Below are positions 28,348-37,474 of a stretch of DNA of 37,876 bases, one piece after another. This DNA comes from an uncultured Clostridia bacterium (lineage in GTDB: Bacteria; Bacillota; Clostridia; TANB77; CAG-508), in the NCBI GenBank assembly GCA_946410665.1, contig CAMKBC010000006.1:1-37876 (forward strand). The letters are read 5' to 3'. The notes under the pieces are model-generated. The model was not told the origin of the DNA and ran no database searches. It saw only the letters and a program-made list of their open reading frames with translations. The translations under genes were made by a program, and so were the position numbers. The stretch's first letter is position 1; each line of letters opens with the position of its first letter.

Positions 28348-29208
28348 TTGGATTCATCACAATTATCTGACATCATAATACAAACAATTAACCAGATTTT
28401 CAGCACAATGTTTTCATCAATTGACAATAATCTTTATGGTAATTTAGATAACTTGGTGTTTATAAAAAGTGACATTCTTAATAGTTCAATCTTTAAAAAT
28501 TTACTTGGTGCCAACACTTTAAGCGGTCTTGTTTACTTAGCAGACGCGATGCTTGCAGGTATCTTAATATACTATGTCATTCGATATTTCTATTCTAATT
28601 TTGTTGATGTAAAAGTAGAAACACCACCACAGTTTTTATTTAAATTACTCATTTTTGCTTTTGCTATAAATGGATGTTATCTTGTAATTGAACAAGTTAT
28701 AAATATTAACTATTTTATTTCTTCTTCGATTCAAGAACTAGGCAAAGGATCTACAGGATTAAATATATCGTTCTCCCAACTACTTATTAATACTAATAAA
28801 TTTATAGGTAACGATGTTTCTGGTATCAATTTTTTATCTTTTGATGGCATCTTAAAAAGCTTTATTTCAGTCGGGTTGATTGGTCTAGCTTTAAATTATT
28901 CTCTTAGATTTATTCTTTTACAGGTTTTAATTTTATTCGCTCCTTTTGCTCTTTTAAGTCTAATGACATACTCCACTTCGTGGATTTTTCAAACCTGGAG
29001 CAAATCTTTTTTATCACTATTAATAGTCCAGATTTTTGTTCCATTAGTAATAGTCGTCATATTCAACATTGATCCGAATAATAAGATTTTATTTGTAGGT
29101 GGAATCTATGTACTATCAAAAATAAACAGCTACGTCCGTGAAATCTTTGGCGGTATCAGTTCTGAAATTTTAGGTAGTCTTCCTATGATGACAAATTTGA
29201 TGAAATAG
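28348..29208 (+). CDS. VirB6/TrbL-like polytopic T4SS membrane protein
   Basis: Multi-TM protein with FILLQVLILFAPFALLSL ... WIFQTWSKSFLSLLIVQIFVPLV; TTG at 28348 is optimally spaced from AGGAGGTG. Confidence 0.8.
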   Translation: MDSSQLSDIIIQTINQIFSTMFSSIDNNLYGNLDNLVFIKSDILNSSIFKNLLGANTLSGLVYLADAMLAGILIYYVIRYFYSNFVDVKVETPPQFLFKLLIFAFAINGCYLVIEQVININYFISSSIQELGKGSTGLNISFSQLLINTNKFIGNDVSGINFLSFDGILKSFISVGLIGLALNYSLRFILLQVLILFAPFALLSLMTYSTSWIFQTWSKSFLSLLIVQIFVPLVIVVIFNIDPNNKILFVGGIYVLSKINSYVREIFGGISSEILGSLPMMTNLMK

Positions 29209-29218
29209 AAAGGATTTT

Positions 29219-29497
29219 ATGAAATTTATCATTCCAAAAAATTATAACTATCATCTTAAGATATTAGGTCTTATTGATTATCCTACTGCAATTTTTAACT
29301 TATTAGTTTTAGGATTGCTTTGGCTGTTACTTTCTCCACTTTTTCCAAACATATTGCGGAAAACTGCTATAGTAATTATCCTTTATCTTCCCTTATTGTT
29401 GATAACCATAGTTGAGAGTCAAAATGAAAGTCCTATTTATAGAATCTACTATATTCTCAAGTTCTTCGTGAAACCTAAGATATATCTGTATATGTGA
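29219..29497 (+). CDS. PrgI/VirB3-like T4SS membrane protein
   Basis: 92 aa, FIIPKNYNYHLKILGLIDYPT followed by two TM segments; operon position. Confidence 0.75.
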   Translation: MKFIIPKNYNYHLKILGLIDYPTAIFNLLVLGLLWLLLSPLFPNILRKTAIVIILYLPLLLITIVESQNESPIYRIYYILKFFVKPKIYLYM

Positions 29498-29530
29498 ATT
29501 TTATGTAAACTTGCTAACTTTTAATTTTTA

Positions 29531-29559
29531 TTGTAAATTGACCTAGTAGATGATATAAT
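29531..29559 (+). promoter_or_regulatory. Promoter of dnaD-like gene
   Basis: TTGTAA-N17-TATAAT. Confidence 0.65.
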
Positions 29560-29588
29560 ACAAACACTAAAAATTTGGAGGTCAAACA

Positions 29589-30557
29589 ATGAAAATTGAG
29601 CAAGGTGAATCTTCTTTAATTTCATCATCAACTTCTATTTCCGATTTATTCTTTACTGAATATTTATCTCAAGCCAATGGTGACTTTGTTAAAGTTTACA
29701 TGTACTTATATTTCATTTCAAAGTATAACAACGACTTGAAAATTAACGATTTAGCAAAGAAATTAGAATTGCCTTTAAAGACTATTCAAGACGCTTTAAA
29801 GTATTGGGAAGAACAAGGCTTACTTAGTAGAAAAGGCCAAGGTTTTGTTTTGACTAATATTCTAGAAATCGAAATTCAAAAATTGTATAAACCAAAAGTT
29901 TCATTGTCTCCAGAAAACATGAAGGCTATTTCTGATAATAAAATCAGATCTAAAGCTATTACAGCTATTAATGATGAATTTTTCCAAGGAGTTATGTCTC
30001 CAAGTTGGTATGGTGATATTGATCTTTGGTTTAAAAAATATAACTTTGATGAAGAAGTAATGATTGCTTTATTTAGATACTGTTTCAATCGCTCTGCTTT
30101 AAACAGAAATTATGTAGCAACAGTTGCAAGTGCTTGGAACAAGAGTAAAATTCAAAGTTTTGCTGATCTAGATGCTTACTTCCAAAAGCAAGAAAAACTA
30201 AATCTTCAATGCAAAGATATTAAGAAAAAGTTAAGATTAACTCGTAATTTATCTATGTTTGAAGAAGCTTATGTTGAAAAATGGATAATGAATTATGGAT
30301 ATGATTCTAATGTTATAGATTTAGCATTAATGAAGACAACATCAAAATCAAATCCTTCATTTGAATATATTGATAAACTAATTTCTGATTGGCATGAAAG
30401 AAATTTCAAGACAGCAGATCAAATTAAAAAGTACTTAGAAAACAAGAAAACACAACCTGTTCAAACCGAAACTAAATCTGGTAAAACTTCAAAAACAGTT
30501 AATCATAGTTTTAAAAACTTAAGTGATTTCTACGTAAATACAGATGATGATGAATAG
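29589..30557 (+). CDS. DnaD-domain primosome protein
   Basis: N-terminal wHTH and two DnaD-like (DDBH2) repeats (e.g. FEEAYVEKWIMNYGYDSNVIDLALMKT ... FEYIDKLISDWHERNF). Confidence 0.88.
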   Translation: MKIEQGESSLISSSTSISDLFFTEYLSQANGDFVKVYMYLYFISKYNNDLKINDLAKKLELPLKTIQDALKYWEEQGLLSRKGQGFVLTNILEIEIQKLYKPKVSLSPENMKAISDNKIRSKAITAINDEFFQGVMSPSWYGDIDLWFKKYNFDEEVMIALFRYCFNRSALNRNYVATVASAWNKSKIQSFADLDAYFQKQEKLNLQCKDIKKKLRLTRNLSMFEEAYVEKWIMNYGYDSNVIDLALMKTTSKSNPSFEYIDKLISDWHERNFKTADQIKKYLENKKTQPVQTETKSGKTSKTVNHSFKNLSDFYVNTDDDE

Positions 30558-30583
30558 GTAAAATCAGAGAAAGAGGTGATAAA

Positions 30584-31579
30584 ATGGACGCCAATTTAAA
30601 AACTCTTTTAAAAGAATATGAGCAAAAAAGAAACTTAGCTGAAGTAAAAGCAGCTCAAAAGAAACAAGAGTTGTATAAAAAGATTCCTGAACTAGCCAAA
30701 CTAGAAGAGGACTCTAATATTTATGCATTAGACTCTATTATTAAATCCCTTAACTCTGGAAACTCAGATAAATCATTGGCTAAAAACCTAAAAAGTAACA
30801 CTACAAAAAAGAACCAAATTCTTAAAGAAAATGGTTACGACATTCATTATTTAGAACCTGAATATGAATGTAAAAAGTGTAAGGATACGGGTTATATTAA
30901 CAACAATGACGATAAAGAATTATGTTCTTGTATTAAGCAAAGACTATATAATATCGCTTACAACAACTCAAATATTTATGATTTAGAAAATCAAAACTTT
31001 GATAAATTTGTACTAGATTATTATTCAGATGAATCTGATAAAGAACAATATGGAACTAAAGTTTCACCTAGAAAAAACATTGAAAAGATTCTTAAAACAT
31101 GTCACAATTTCGTAGATAATTTTGATGATATCAAGACTAATAACCTATTATTTTGTGGAGCTACAGGCCTAGGAAAAACATTTCTATCGTCTTGTATAGC
31201 TAATGAAATGATTAAAAAAGGTAAAGTTGTTTTATATCAAACAGCACCTCTTATGCTTGATCAAATAATAGATTATAAGTTTGGTAAATCAAACAACAAC
31301 GTGTTTGATGCAATTCTAAATGCAGATCTTTTAATTATAGATGATTTAGGCACAGAAACAGTTAACTCATTAAAGAGCACTGAAATATTTAATATTATAA
31401 ATTCTAGAATACTAAATCAAAACAATAAAGTTACTAAAACAATTATCTCAACTAATCTTTCCTTGGATAGTTTAAATTCAGTATATGAAGAAAGAATTAC
31501 GTCTAGATTAATTGGTAACTACGATTGTTGCCTATTCTATGGAGACGATATTAGAATTCAAAAGAAGTTAAAAAAATAG
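30584..31579 (+). CDS. DnaC/DnaI-like helicase loader ATPase
   Basis: CKKCKDTGYI zinc motif, LLFCGATGLGKTFLSSCIANE, LLIIDDLGTE. Confidence 0.93.
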   Translation: MDANLKTLLKEYEQKRNLAEVKAAQKKQELYKKIPELAKLEEDSNIYALDSIIKSLNSGNSDKSLAKNLKSNTTKKNQILKENGYDIHYLEPEYECKKCKDTGYINNNDDKELCSCIKQRLYNIAYNNSNIYDLENQNFDKFVLDYYSDESDKEQYGTKVSPRKNIEKILKTCHNFVDNFDDIKTNNLLFCGATGLGKTFLSSCIANEMIKKGKVVLYQTAPLMLDQIIDYKFGKSNNNVFDAILNADLLIIDDLGTETVNSLKSTEIFNIINSRILNQNNKVTKTIISTNLSLDSLNSVYEERITSRLIGNYDCCLFYGDDIRIQKKLKK

Positions 31580-31595
31580 AATACATATTTATTTA

Positions 31596-31633
31596 AAAAT
31601 AAAAGAGGTAGTTTAAAACTACCTCTTATTTTT
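31596..31633. terminator. Bidirectional terminator between dnaC-like gene and gyrA
   Basis: AAAAATAAAAGAGGTAGTTTAAAACTACCTCTTATTTTT. Confidence 0.85.
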
Positions 31634-31637
31634 ATTG

Positions 31638-34142
31638 TTATTTGCTTTCAGAATCCTCATTAGCAACATTTTCTTCTTCGTCTGGAGATATTGTTTCAAT
31701 ACTTACAATCTTTCCTCCATCGTTTGTTCTCATTAATGTTACACCTTGAGTATTTCTTCCTAATACAGAAACATCTTTTGCTGGAATTCTAATTACTGTT
31801 CCATTGTCTGTAATCATCATTACATCATATCTGTCGTCGCAGATTCTAATTCCAACGATTTCACCAGTTTTAGGAGTAATCTTATATGTGATAACACCCT
31901 TTCCACCTCTTGTTTGTACTCTGTATTCTTCAAGCTCTGTTCTCTTTCCAAATCCGTTTTCTGTTATTGATAATAATGTTCCGTTCTTTCTATCAAAGAT
32001 CTTTTCCATACCAATAACATAATCGTCTGAATCAAGTCTAATTCCAATAACACCTTGTGCTGTTCTTCCTACTGGACGAACGTCTTGTTCACTAAATGTT
32101 ATACAGATACCTTTTCTTGTAACAAGTACTACATCATTATTTCCATCTGTTAATCTAACATCGATTAATTCGTCGTTTTCTTCTTTTAAGTTGATTGCTA
32201 TTAATCCTGTCTTCTTGCCAGAGTCATATTCTTTTAATGGTGTTTTCTTGATTAAACCAGAACGTGTTGCCATTAATAAGAATTCACTGTCTTCAAATGA
32301 TTTTAATGGAATAACTGCTGTAATTTTTTCACCTGGTTCTAATGCTAATAAGTTAACAATAGCTGTTCCTTTAGCTGTTCTTCCACCTTCAGGAATATCA
32401 AATCCTCTTAATCTGTACATCTTACCTTTATTACTAAAGAATAAAATTGTATCATGTGTTGAAGCTTTGAATATTTGTTTTACAAAGTCTTCTTCACGAG
32501 TTGTTAATCCTGCAATTCCTTTTCCACCACGTTTTTGGCTTCTATATGTATCAAGAGGAACTCTCTTAATATATCCAAAGTGTGTTAAAGAAATGATTGT
32601 TTCTTCGTCTTTGATTAGATCTTCTTCTTCGAATTCGCCTTGAGCTCTTACGATTTTTGTTAATCTATCATCACCGAATTTTTCAATTGTTTCTAATGAT
32701 TCTTCTTTGATTAAGTTATAAACAAGTTTTTCATCAGCTAAGATTGCTCTTAAGTGCTCGATTAATTCCATTAATTGTTTATATTCTTCTTCAATCTTTT
32801 CACGTTGTAATCCTGATAATCTACGTAATTGCATATCTAAGATTGCTTGTGCTTGAATATCATCAAGTCCGAATCTTTCCATTAATCTCTCTTTTGGATC
32901 ATCGTAAGATGCTCTAATAATTTTGATTACTTCATCAATATTATCAATAGCAATTCTTAAACCTTCCAAAATATGAGCTCTTGCTAAAGCTTTATCTAAG
33001 TCGAATTTTGTTCTTCTCTTAATAACTTCTCTTCTATGATCAATGTAGTAATTTAAACATTGTCTTAAAGTTAAGATTTTTGGAACATTATCAACCAAAG
33101 CAAGAATAATAACACCAAATGAGTTTTGCATTTGAGTATTCTTGTAAAGTCTGTTTAAAACAACTTGAGCATTTGCATCTCTCTTTAACTCTACAACAAC
33201 TCTAACTTTTTCTTCTCTATCTGATTCATCTCTTACTTCAGATATTCCTTCAACTTTCTTATCTTTAGCTAAATTGTTGATATCAATTATTAATTTAGCT
33301 TTGTTTACTTGGTATGGTAAAGATGTAATAACGATCTTTTGTCTGTTGCCTGCCATTTCTTCAATTTCAGCTTCAGCTCTTTGAACAATCTTTCCTTTAC
33401 CTGTTAAGTAAGCTTCTTTAATTCCATCTTTTCCTAAGATTGTAGCTCCTGTTGGGAAATCAGGTCCTTTAACAAGTTTTAATAAATCTTCGTCAGTTAT
33501 TTCAGTATCTTCTTCTCTACATTCAACCATCTTAACAACTGCGCTTAAAACTTCTTTTAAGTTGTGTGGTGGAATATTTGTAGCCATACCTACTGCAATT
33601 CCTGAAGATCCGTTTACTAATAATGCTGGGAATCTATTTGGTAGAACTGTTGGTTCTTGTCTAATACCATCAAAGTTAGGCATAAAATCAACTGTGTTCT
33701 TCTCTATATCTTGAAGCATTTGCTCTGCAATTTTAGACATTCTAGCTTCAGTGTAACGGTAAGCAGCAGCTCCATCACCATCGATAGAACCAAAGTTTCC
33801 ATGTCCATCAATTAATGGATATCTCATTGTGAAATCTTGTGCTAATCTAACCATAGCATCGTAAACAGATGCGTCACCATGTGGATGGTATCTACCTAAA
33901 ACGTCACCAACAGTAGTAGCTGATTTTCTATAAGGCTTCTCTGTTGTTAAACCATCTTCATACATTGTATAAAGAATACGTCTATGAACTGGTTTTAAAC
34001 CATCTCTTACGTCTGGTAATGCACGTTGTACTATAACGCTCATTGCATAGTCGATATATGCTGTCTTCATTTCATTAACGATTTCTCTATTAATGATCTT
34101 TCCGTCAGACCATACTTCTTCTTCTTTTTTATTGTCGCTCAT
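31638..34142 (-). CDS. gyrA: DNA gyrase subunit A
   Basis: YAMSVIVQRALPDVRDGLKPVHRRILYTM, GRYHPHGDASVYDAMVRLAQDF, IDGHGNFGSIDGDGAAAYRYTEARM. Confidence 0.98.
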   Translation of the reverse strand: MSDNKKEEEVWSDGKIINREIVNEMKTAYIDYAMSVIVQRALPDVRDGLKPVHRRILYTMYEDGLTTEKPYRKSATTVGDVLGRYHPHGDASVYDAMVRLAQDFTMRYPLIDGHGNFGSIDGDGAAAYRYTEARMSKIAEQMLQDIEKNTVDFMPNFDGIRQEPTVLPNRFPALLVNGSSGIAVGMATNIPPHNLKEVLSAVVKMVECREEDTEITDEDLLKLVKGPDFPTGATILGKDGIKEAYLTGKGKIVQRAEAEIEEMAGNRQKIVITSLPYQVNKAKLIIDINNLAKDKKVEGISEVRDESDREEKVRVVVELKRDANAQVVLNRLYKNTQMQNSFGVIILALVDNVPKILTLRQCLNYYIDHRREVIKRRTKFDLDKALARAHILEGLRIAIDNIDEVIKIIRASYDDPKERLMERFGLDDIQAQAILDMQLRRLSGLQREKIEEEYKQLMELIEHLRAILADEKLVYNLIKEESLETIEKFGDDRLTKIVRAQGEFEEEDLIKDEETIISLTHFGYIKRVPLDTYRSQKRGGKGIAGLTTREEDFVKQIFKASTHDTILFFSNKGKMYRLRGFDIPEGGRTAKGTAIVNLLALEPGEKITAVIPLKSFEDSEFLLMATRSGLIKKTPLKEYDSGKKTGLIAINLKEENDELIDVRLTDGNNDVVLVTRKGICITFSEQDVRPVGRTAQGVIGIRLDSDDYVIGMEKIFDRKNGTLLSITENGFGKRTELEEYRVQTRGGKGVITYKITPKTGEIVGIRICDDRYDVMMITDNGTVIRIPAKDVSVLGRNTQGVTLMRTNDGGKIVSIETISPDEEENVANEDSESK

Positions 34143-34175
34143 AAATACCTCTTTTCTTGTATTTTACACGAAATA

Positions 34176-34204
34176 ATTATACTAAAACGGACTATAAAAT
34201 GCAA
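34176..34204 (-). promoter_or_regulatory. Promoter of gyrA
   Basis: Minus strand TTGCAT-N17-TATAAT. Confidence 0.65.
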
Positions 34205-34261
34205 GAAAAAATATGCTTTTTTTGCTTGTTTTTTCGCTATTTTCGGGCATTTTTTACTACT

Positions 34262-34290
34262 AAAAATTATGTACTAATTTACATAATTTT
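34262..34290 (-). terminator. Weak AT-rich terminator-like hairpin downstream of T4SS operon B
   Basis: AAATTATGTA-aattag-TACATAATTTTT on minus strand. Confidence 0.5.
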
Positions 34291-34330
34291 AAACACAAAA
34301 TTTTTAATGATTTTTTATTAAATTTTGACC

Positions 34331-35089
34331 TCATGCTAACTTTTTTGCAAGCTCAATTTGTTCATCAGAAACATCAAAATTTTTGTTATTATTCTTAATC
34401 AATGTGTGTAAATTTTCGATAATTCTGGTTTGTTTTATAGTATTTTCAGTTGGCATTACTTTCTTTATAGCATTTTCAATCTTTTTATACTCCTTCTCCA
34501 TCCCTGCAAAATCCCTATTCTCGAAACATTCTCTCCAATTATTATTGTACTTGTTAAGCTTTTCTAGTGAGTTTAATTGATCATTAAAACTCTCTTTAAT
34601 ATTAGCTTCAATACTGTCCATTATAGTTTTAGTTCCATTAGTTAATATTGTGGAAACTTCAGCAGTTATTTCTTTGTTTCTATTTGCATTAGTTATTGAA
34701 TTAGTTATGGCATCTCCTACATTACCTATTAAATTACCGTTTTTTAATGAATTGTATGCCTCTGTAATAGTTTTATACGCTCCCGTTATAATTCCAGATC
34801 CAGTGATATCTTTTGCCATCTCAACTGCCTTTTGTATTCCGCCTTGTAATCCATTATTAACAAGTGCATCTTTAATTCCTATTACTGCATCTTCTAAGAA
34901 ATTTGGAAGCAATGCTCTGATTCCTATATCTAATCCAGAGTTAATAGTCTTCCATAAATTTGATTGTAAAAAACTGTTTTGTTGATTTGATAAATCATTA
35001 CTTTTACTTAAACTGCTACTTATATTATTAACTAAATTATTACCTAAACCATTTGTTAAACCACTAGTAAGTATACCTGTTAAATTCAT
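34331..35089 (-). CDS. Hypothetical protein encoded directly after VirB4
   Basis: Likely start ATG 35089 (MNLTGILTSGLTNGLGN) with AGGAGGACAAC SD; 10-bp gap to the VirB4 stop. No recognised domain. Confidence 0.8.
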   Translation of the reverse strand: MNLTGILTSGLTNGLGNNLVNNISSSLSKSNDLSNQQNSFLQSNLWKTINSGLDIGIRALLPNFLEDAVIGIKDALVNNGLQGGIQKAVEMAKDITGSGIITGAYKTITEAYNSLKNGNLIGNVGDAITNSITNANRNKEITAEVSTILTNGTKTIMDSIEANIKESFNDQLNSLEKLNKYNNNWRECFENRDFAGMEKEYKKIENAIKKVMPTENTIKQTRIIENLHTLIKNNNKNFDVSDEQIELAKKLA

Positions 35090-35099
35090 GTTGTCCTCC

Positions 35100-36836
35100 T
35101 TATTTATTAATAATATTTTTCTCATATTCTGATGAATCAATTTTAGATATTACGTGGTTCGCACCAATAAATAATAATGATTCACCTTTGTTTAATGATT
35201 TAATTTTTATTTTCTCTTTCTCATTTAAATTAATGTTTTCACTTAATACTTTTATATTTTCTTCTTCCATATTAAAGAAAGCTTTAAACTCAGAATTGTT
35301 TAATAAACTCTTTCCAAATGCACCATCTTGTAAACTAAACATGTCTGAAATATCTTGAGTAATAGCTACTGCGCTACCACCATATTTTCTGATAGTTTTA
35401 AAAATCTTATAAATAAAACTTGCCACTTCTTTATTAGAAGTAATACCTATTAATTTCCAAACTTCATCCATATAAATAATCTTATTTTCATTACGATTAC
35501 TTTTTATCTTATCCCAAAACAAATCTGTAAAAACAAACATTCCATATTTTAAATTCTCTTCTCCTAATTCATATACATCGCCTACTATTAAGTTATTATC
35601 CAATTTTATATTTGTATAATTATTAAGAAATTTAAGAGAACCTTTAACAAATGGAATAAGTTTTACTTGATATTTATAATCCAAATTTTTATATAAATCT
35701 TCAAAGATTGGCATGTCGTTTGTAGTTTTAAAGTTACCTTTTCTATATAAAGAATCATCATCAAAAGTAATGTTTTTATCTTCATATGTTTTAATTATCT
35801 TAGCTTCTAAATAACCTTTTTCATCTTCACTTAAATCGCTAAAAACAAGTTTAAAAAATGCCATCAACTTAGATATTTTAGTTTGTAAATATCCTGATTG
35901 ATCACTTTCTAAACTATCTTCTCTAATATCAAAAATATTAATATAAGTATTTGAACTTGGCCCTATTTTAATTAGTGAACCTTTTAATTCATCTACTAAA
36001 TTTCCATACTCTCTGTCTGGATCAATTACATATTGTTTGATATTCAATAAGTAATTTCTTAAAATCATTACTTTATTAAAATAAGATTTACCTGAACCAG
36101 AAGTTCCAAAAACACACATATTAGAATTTTTATATTTATCTTGATTAAACCTATCTACAAAAATTAAACTGTCGTTATTTAGATTTGTACCGTACATTAT
36201 CCCCTTTTTGTCATTTATTGTGGATAACGTAAACGGATAAGTAACTCCAATAGAGCTAGTTAAAATATTTCGTTTAGCCACATTTTTAATATCCTTATCA
36301 TTCTCAATAAAAGGAAGACTAGATTTAAAAATAGACTCTTGCCTAAAATATCCTTTTTTAGAAACCATACCACTTGATTTTAAAATACTCTCTATTGTGT
36401 TTATTTTTCTTTCTAGGACTTTTTTATCTAAATCATAGGTTAGAATATATGTATATATAAAATACATATCCTCGTTGGTAATTTGAATTTCTTTTCTAAT
36501 ATACTTTGCATCATTAATTGAAAACGAAGCTATATCACTATCTTGTCTACTCTCGCCTATCTTTTCTATATCAATAGAATTATTAGATATATTGTATGTT
36601 AATTCTTTTATTACTTTAGCTTTATCCTGCTTTTCAAAATGTATAGAAATATTAATATTTTCATCATTCTCAATAAGCTGTTTAAAAATTAATTCATTGT
36701 ATTCTCTTAAATAATCGACAACTACTAACCGCGAAAAATAAACTCCATCAACTTCAAAAGTTTTAGGATTCTTAAAATTGAAATACGATGGACTTATTAA
36801 ATCTTTTGTATTTATTCTTCCTTCTTTTATGCTTAT
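35100..36836 (-). CDS. VirB4/TraE-type T4SS ATPase
   Basis: Walker A VFGTSGSGKSYFNK, Walker B KIIYMDEVWKL. Frame is open from 36836 (ATA after AGGAGG) to 35100 without stops; ORF track starts only at the internal ATG 36467 and truncates 123 codons. Confidence 0.85.
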   Translation of the reverse strand: MSIKEGRINTKDLISPSYFNFKNPKTFEVDGVYFSRLVVVDYLREYNELIFKQLIENDENINISIHFEKQDKAKVIKELTYNISNNSIDIEKIGESRQDSDIASFSINDAKYIRKEIQITNEDMYFIYTYILTYDLDKKVLERKINTIESILKSSGMVSKKGYFRQESIFKSSLPFIENDKDIKNVAKRNILTSSIGVTYPFTLSTINDKKGIMYGTNLNNDSLIFVDRFNQDKYKNSNMCVFGTSGSGKSYFNKVMILRNYLLNIKQYVIDPDREYGNLVDELKGSLIKIGPSSNTYINIFDIREDSLESDQSGYLQTKISKLMAFFKLVFSDLSEDEKGYLEAKIIKTYEDKNITFDDDSLYRKGNFKTTNDMPIFEDLYKNLDYKYQVKLIPFVKGSLKFLNNYTNIKLDNNLIVGDVYELGEENLKYGMFVFTDLFWDKIKSNRNENKIIYMDEVWKLIGITSNKEVASFIYKIFKTIRKYGGSAVAITQDISDMFSLQDGAFGKSLLNNSEFKAFFNMEEENIKVLSENINLNEKEKIKIKSLNKGESLLFIGANHVISKIDSSEYEKNIINK

Positions 36837-37372
36837 TCTATCCTCCTTATTTTGTAGAACGAATCTATTATTTTTATAATCTCTTCTTTTGAATTAATCT
36901 CTAAACTTTTATTACCACATCGTTCTAGCAATTCTTTTATTTTGCTTATCTTTTCTTCAATTTGATTTTGTTCTGATTTTTCTTTTACTACGATATAAAA
37001 ATTTTTGTTATTAGATTTTTTTATTTGATTTAGACTTTCAATATATTCAATATAATTATTTAGTATTTTTGCACGTGAAGACTCTATATTTAAACTTTCT
37101 TCATTTTTAGATTTTATATAATTAATATTAGATGAAAGATCTTCTTTAGTACTTTGAATTATGATTTGAATATCAAAATTAATAGACTTAAAAATATTTT
37201 TATAAGAATTTAGTATTACCTCCTTTTCCATTTCTGATCTTAGAAAAAAATTAATAGGTTCTACTTTTAAAATTTTAACTCGACTATTTTCTTTAGTAAT
37301 AATTGTTCCGTTCTCTAAAATATCTTCTATACAAAACCACTCTTGTATAGAATTTATTCTTTTATTAAACAT
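36833..37372 (-). CDS. TraC-like/VirB4 N-domain-like T4SS accessory protein
   Basis: IQEWFCIEDILENGTIITKENSRVKILKVEPINFFLRSEMEKEVILNSYKNIFKSINFDIQI; overlaps the VirB4 ORF by 4 nt (ATAA); SD GAAAGGAG. Confidence 0.65.
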   Translation of the reverse strand: MFNKRINSIQEWFCIEDILENGTIITKENSRVKILKVEPINFFLRSEMEKEVILNSYKNIFKSINFDIQIIIQSTKEDLSSNINYIKSKNEESLNIESSRAKILNNYIEYIESLNQIKKSNNKNFYIVVKEKSEQNQIEEKISKIKELLERCGNKSLEINSKEEIIKIIDSFYKIRRIE

Positions 37373-37412
37373 TAATCTCCTTTCTTATTTTCTCTAAATG
37401 AAACATAAAATA

Positions 37413-37446
37413 AAACTGCCTGAAAATCAATATTTTCAAGCAGTTT
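37413..37446 (-). terminator. Terminator downstream of gyrB
   Basis: AAACTGCTTGAAAATATTGATTTTCAGGCAGTTTTATTTT on minus strand. Confidence 0.75.
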
Positions 37447-37474
37447 CTAAACTTCATTTTGTTTAATTCTTCGA

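Noticed and set aside
32191-32643. 150-aa plus-strand ORF within gyrA
   Set aside because: Antisense to highly conserved gyrA; no independent coding evidence.
35100-37372. VirB4 as a frameshifted pseudogene
   Set aside because: Both ORFs are long and intact, each has a strong SD, and the 4-nt overlap looks like designed translational coupling; no obvious slippery heptamer for -1 frameshifting.
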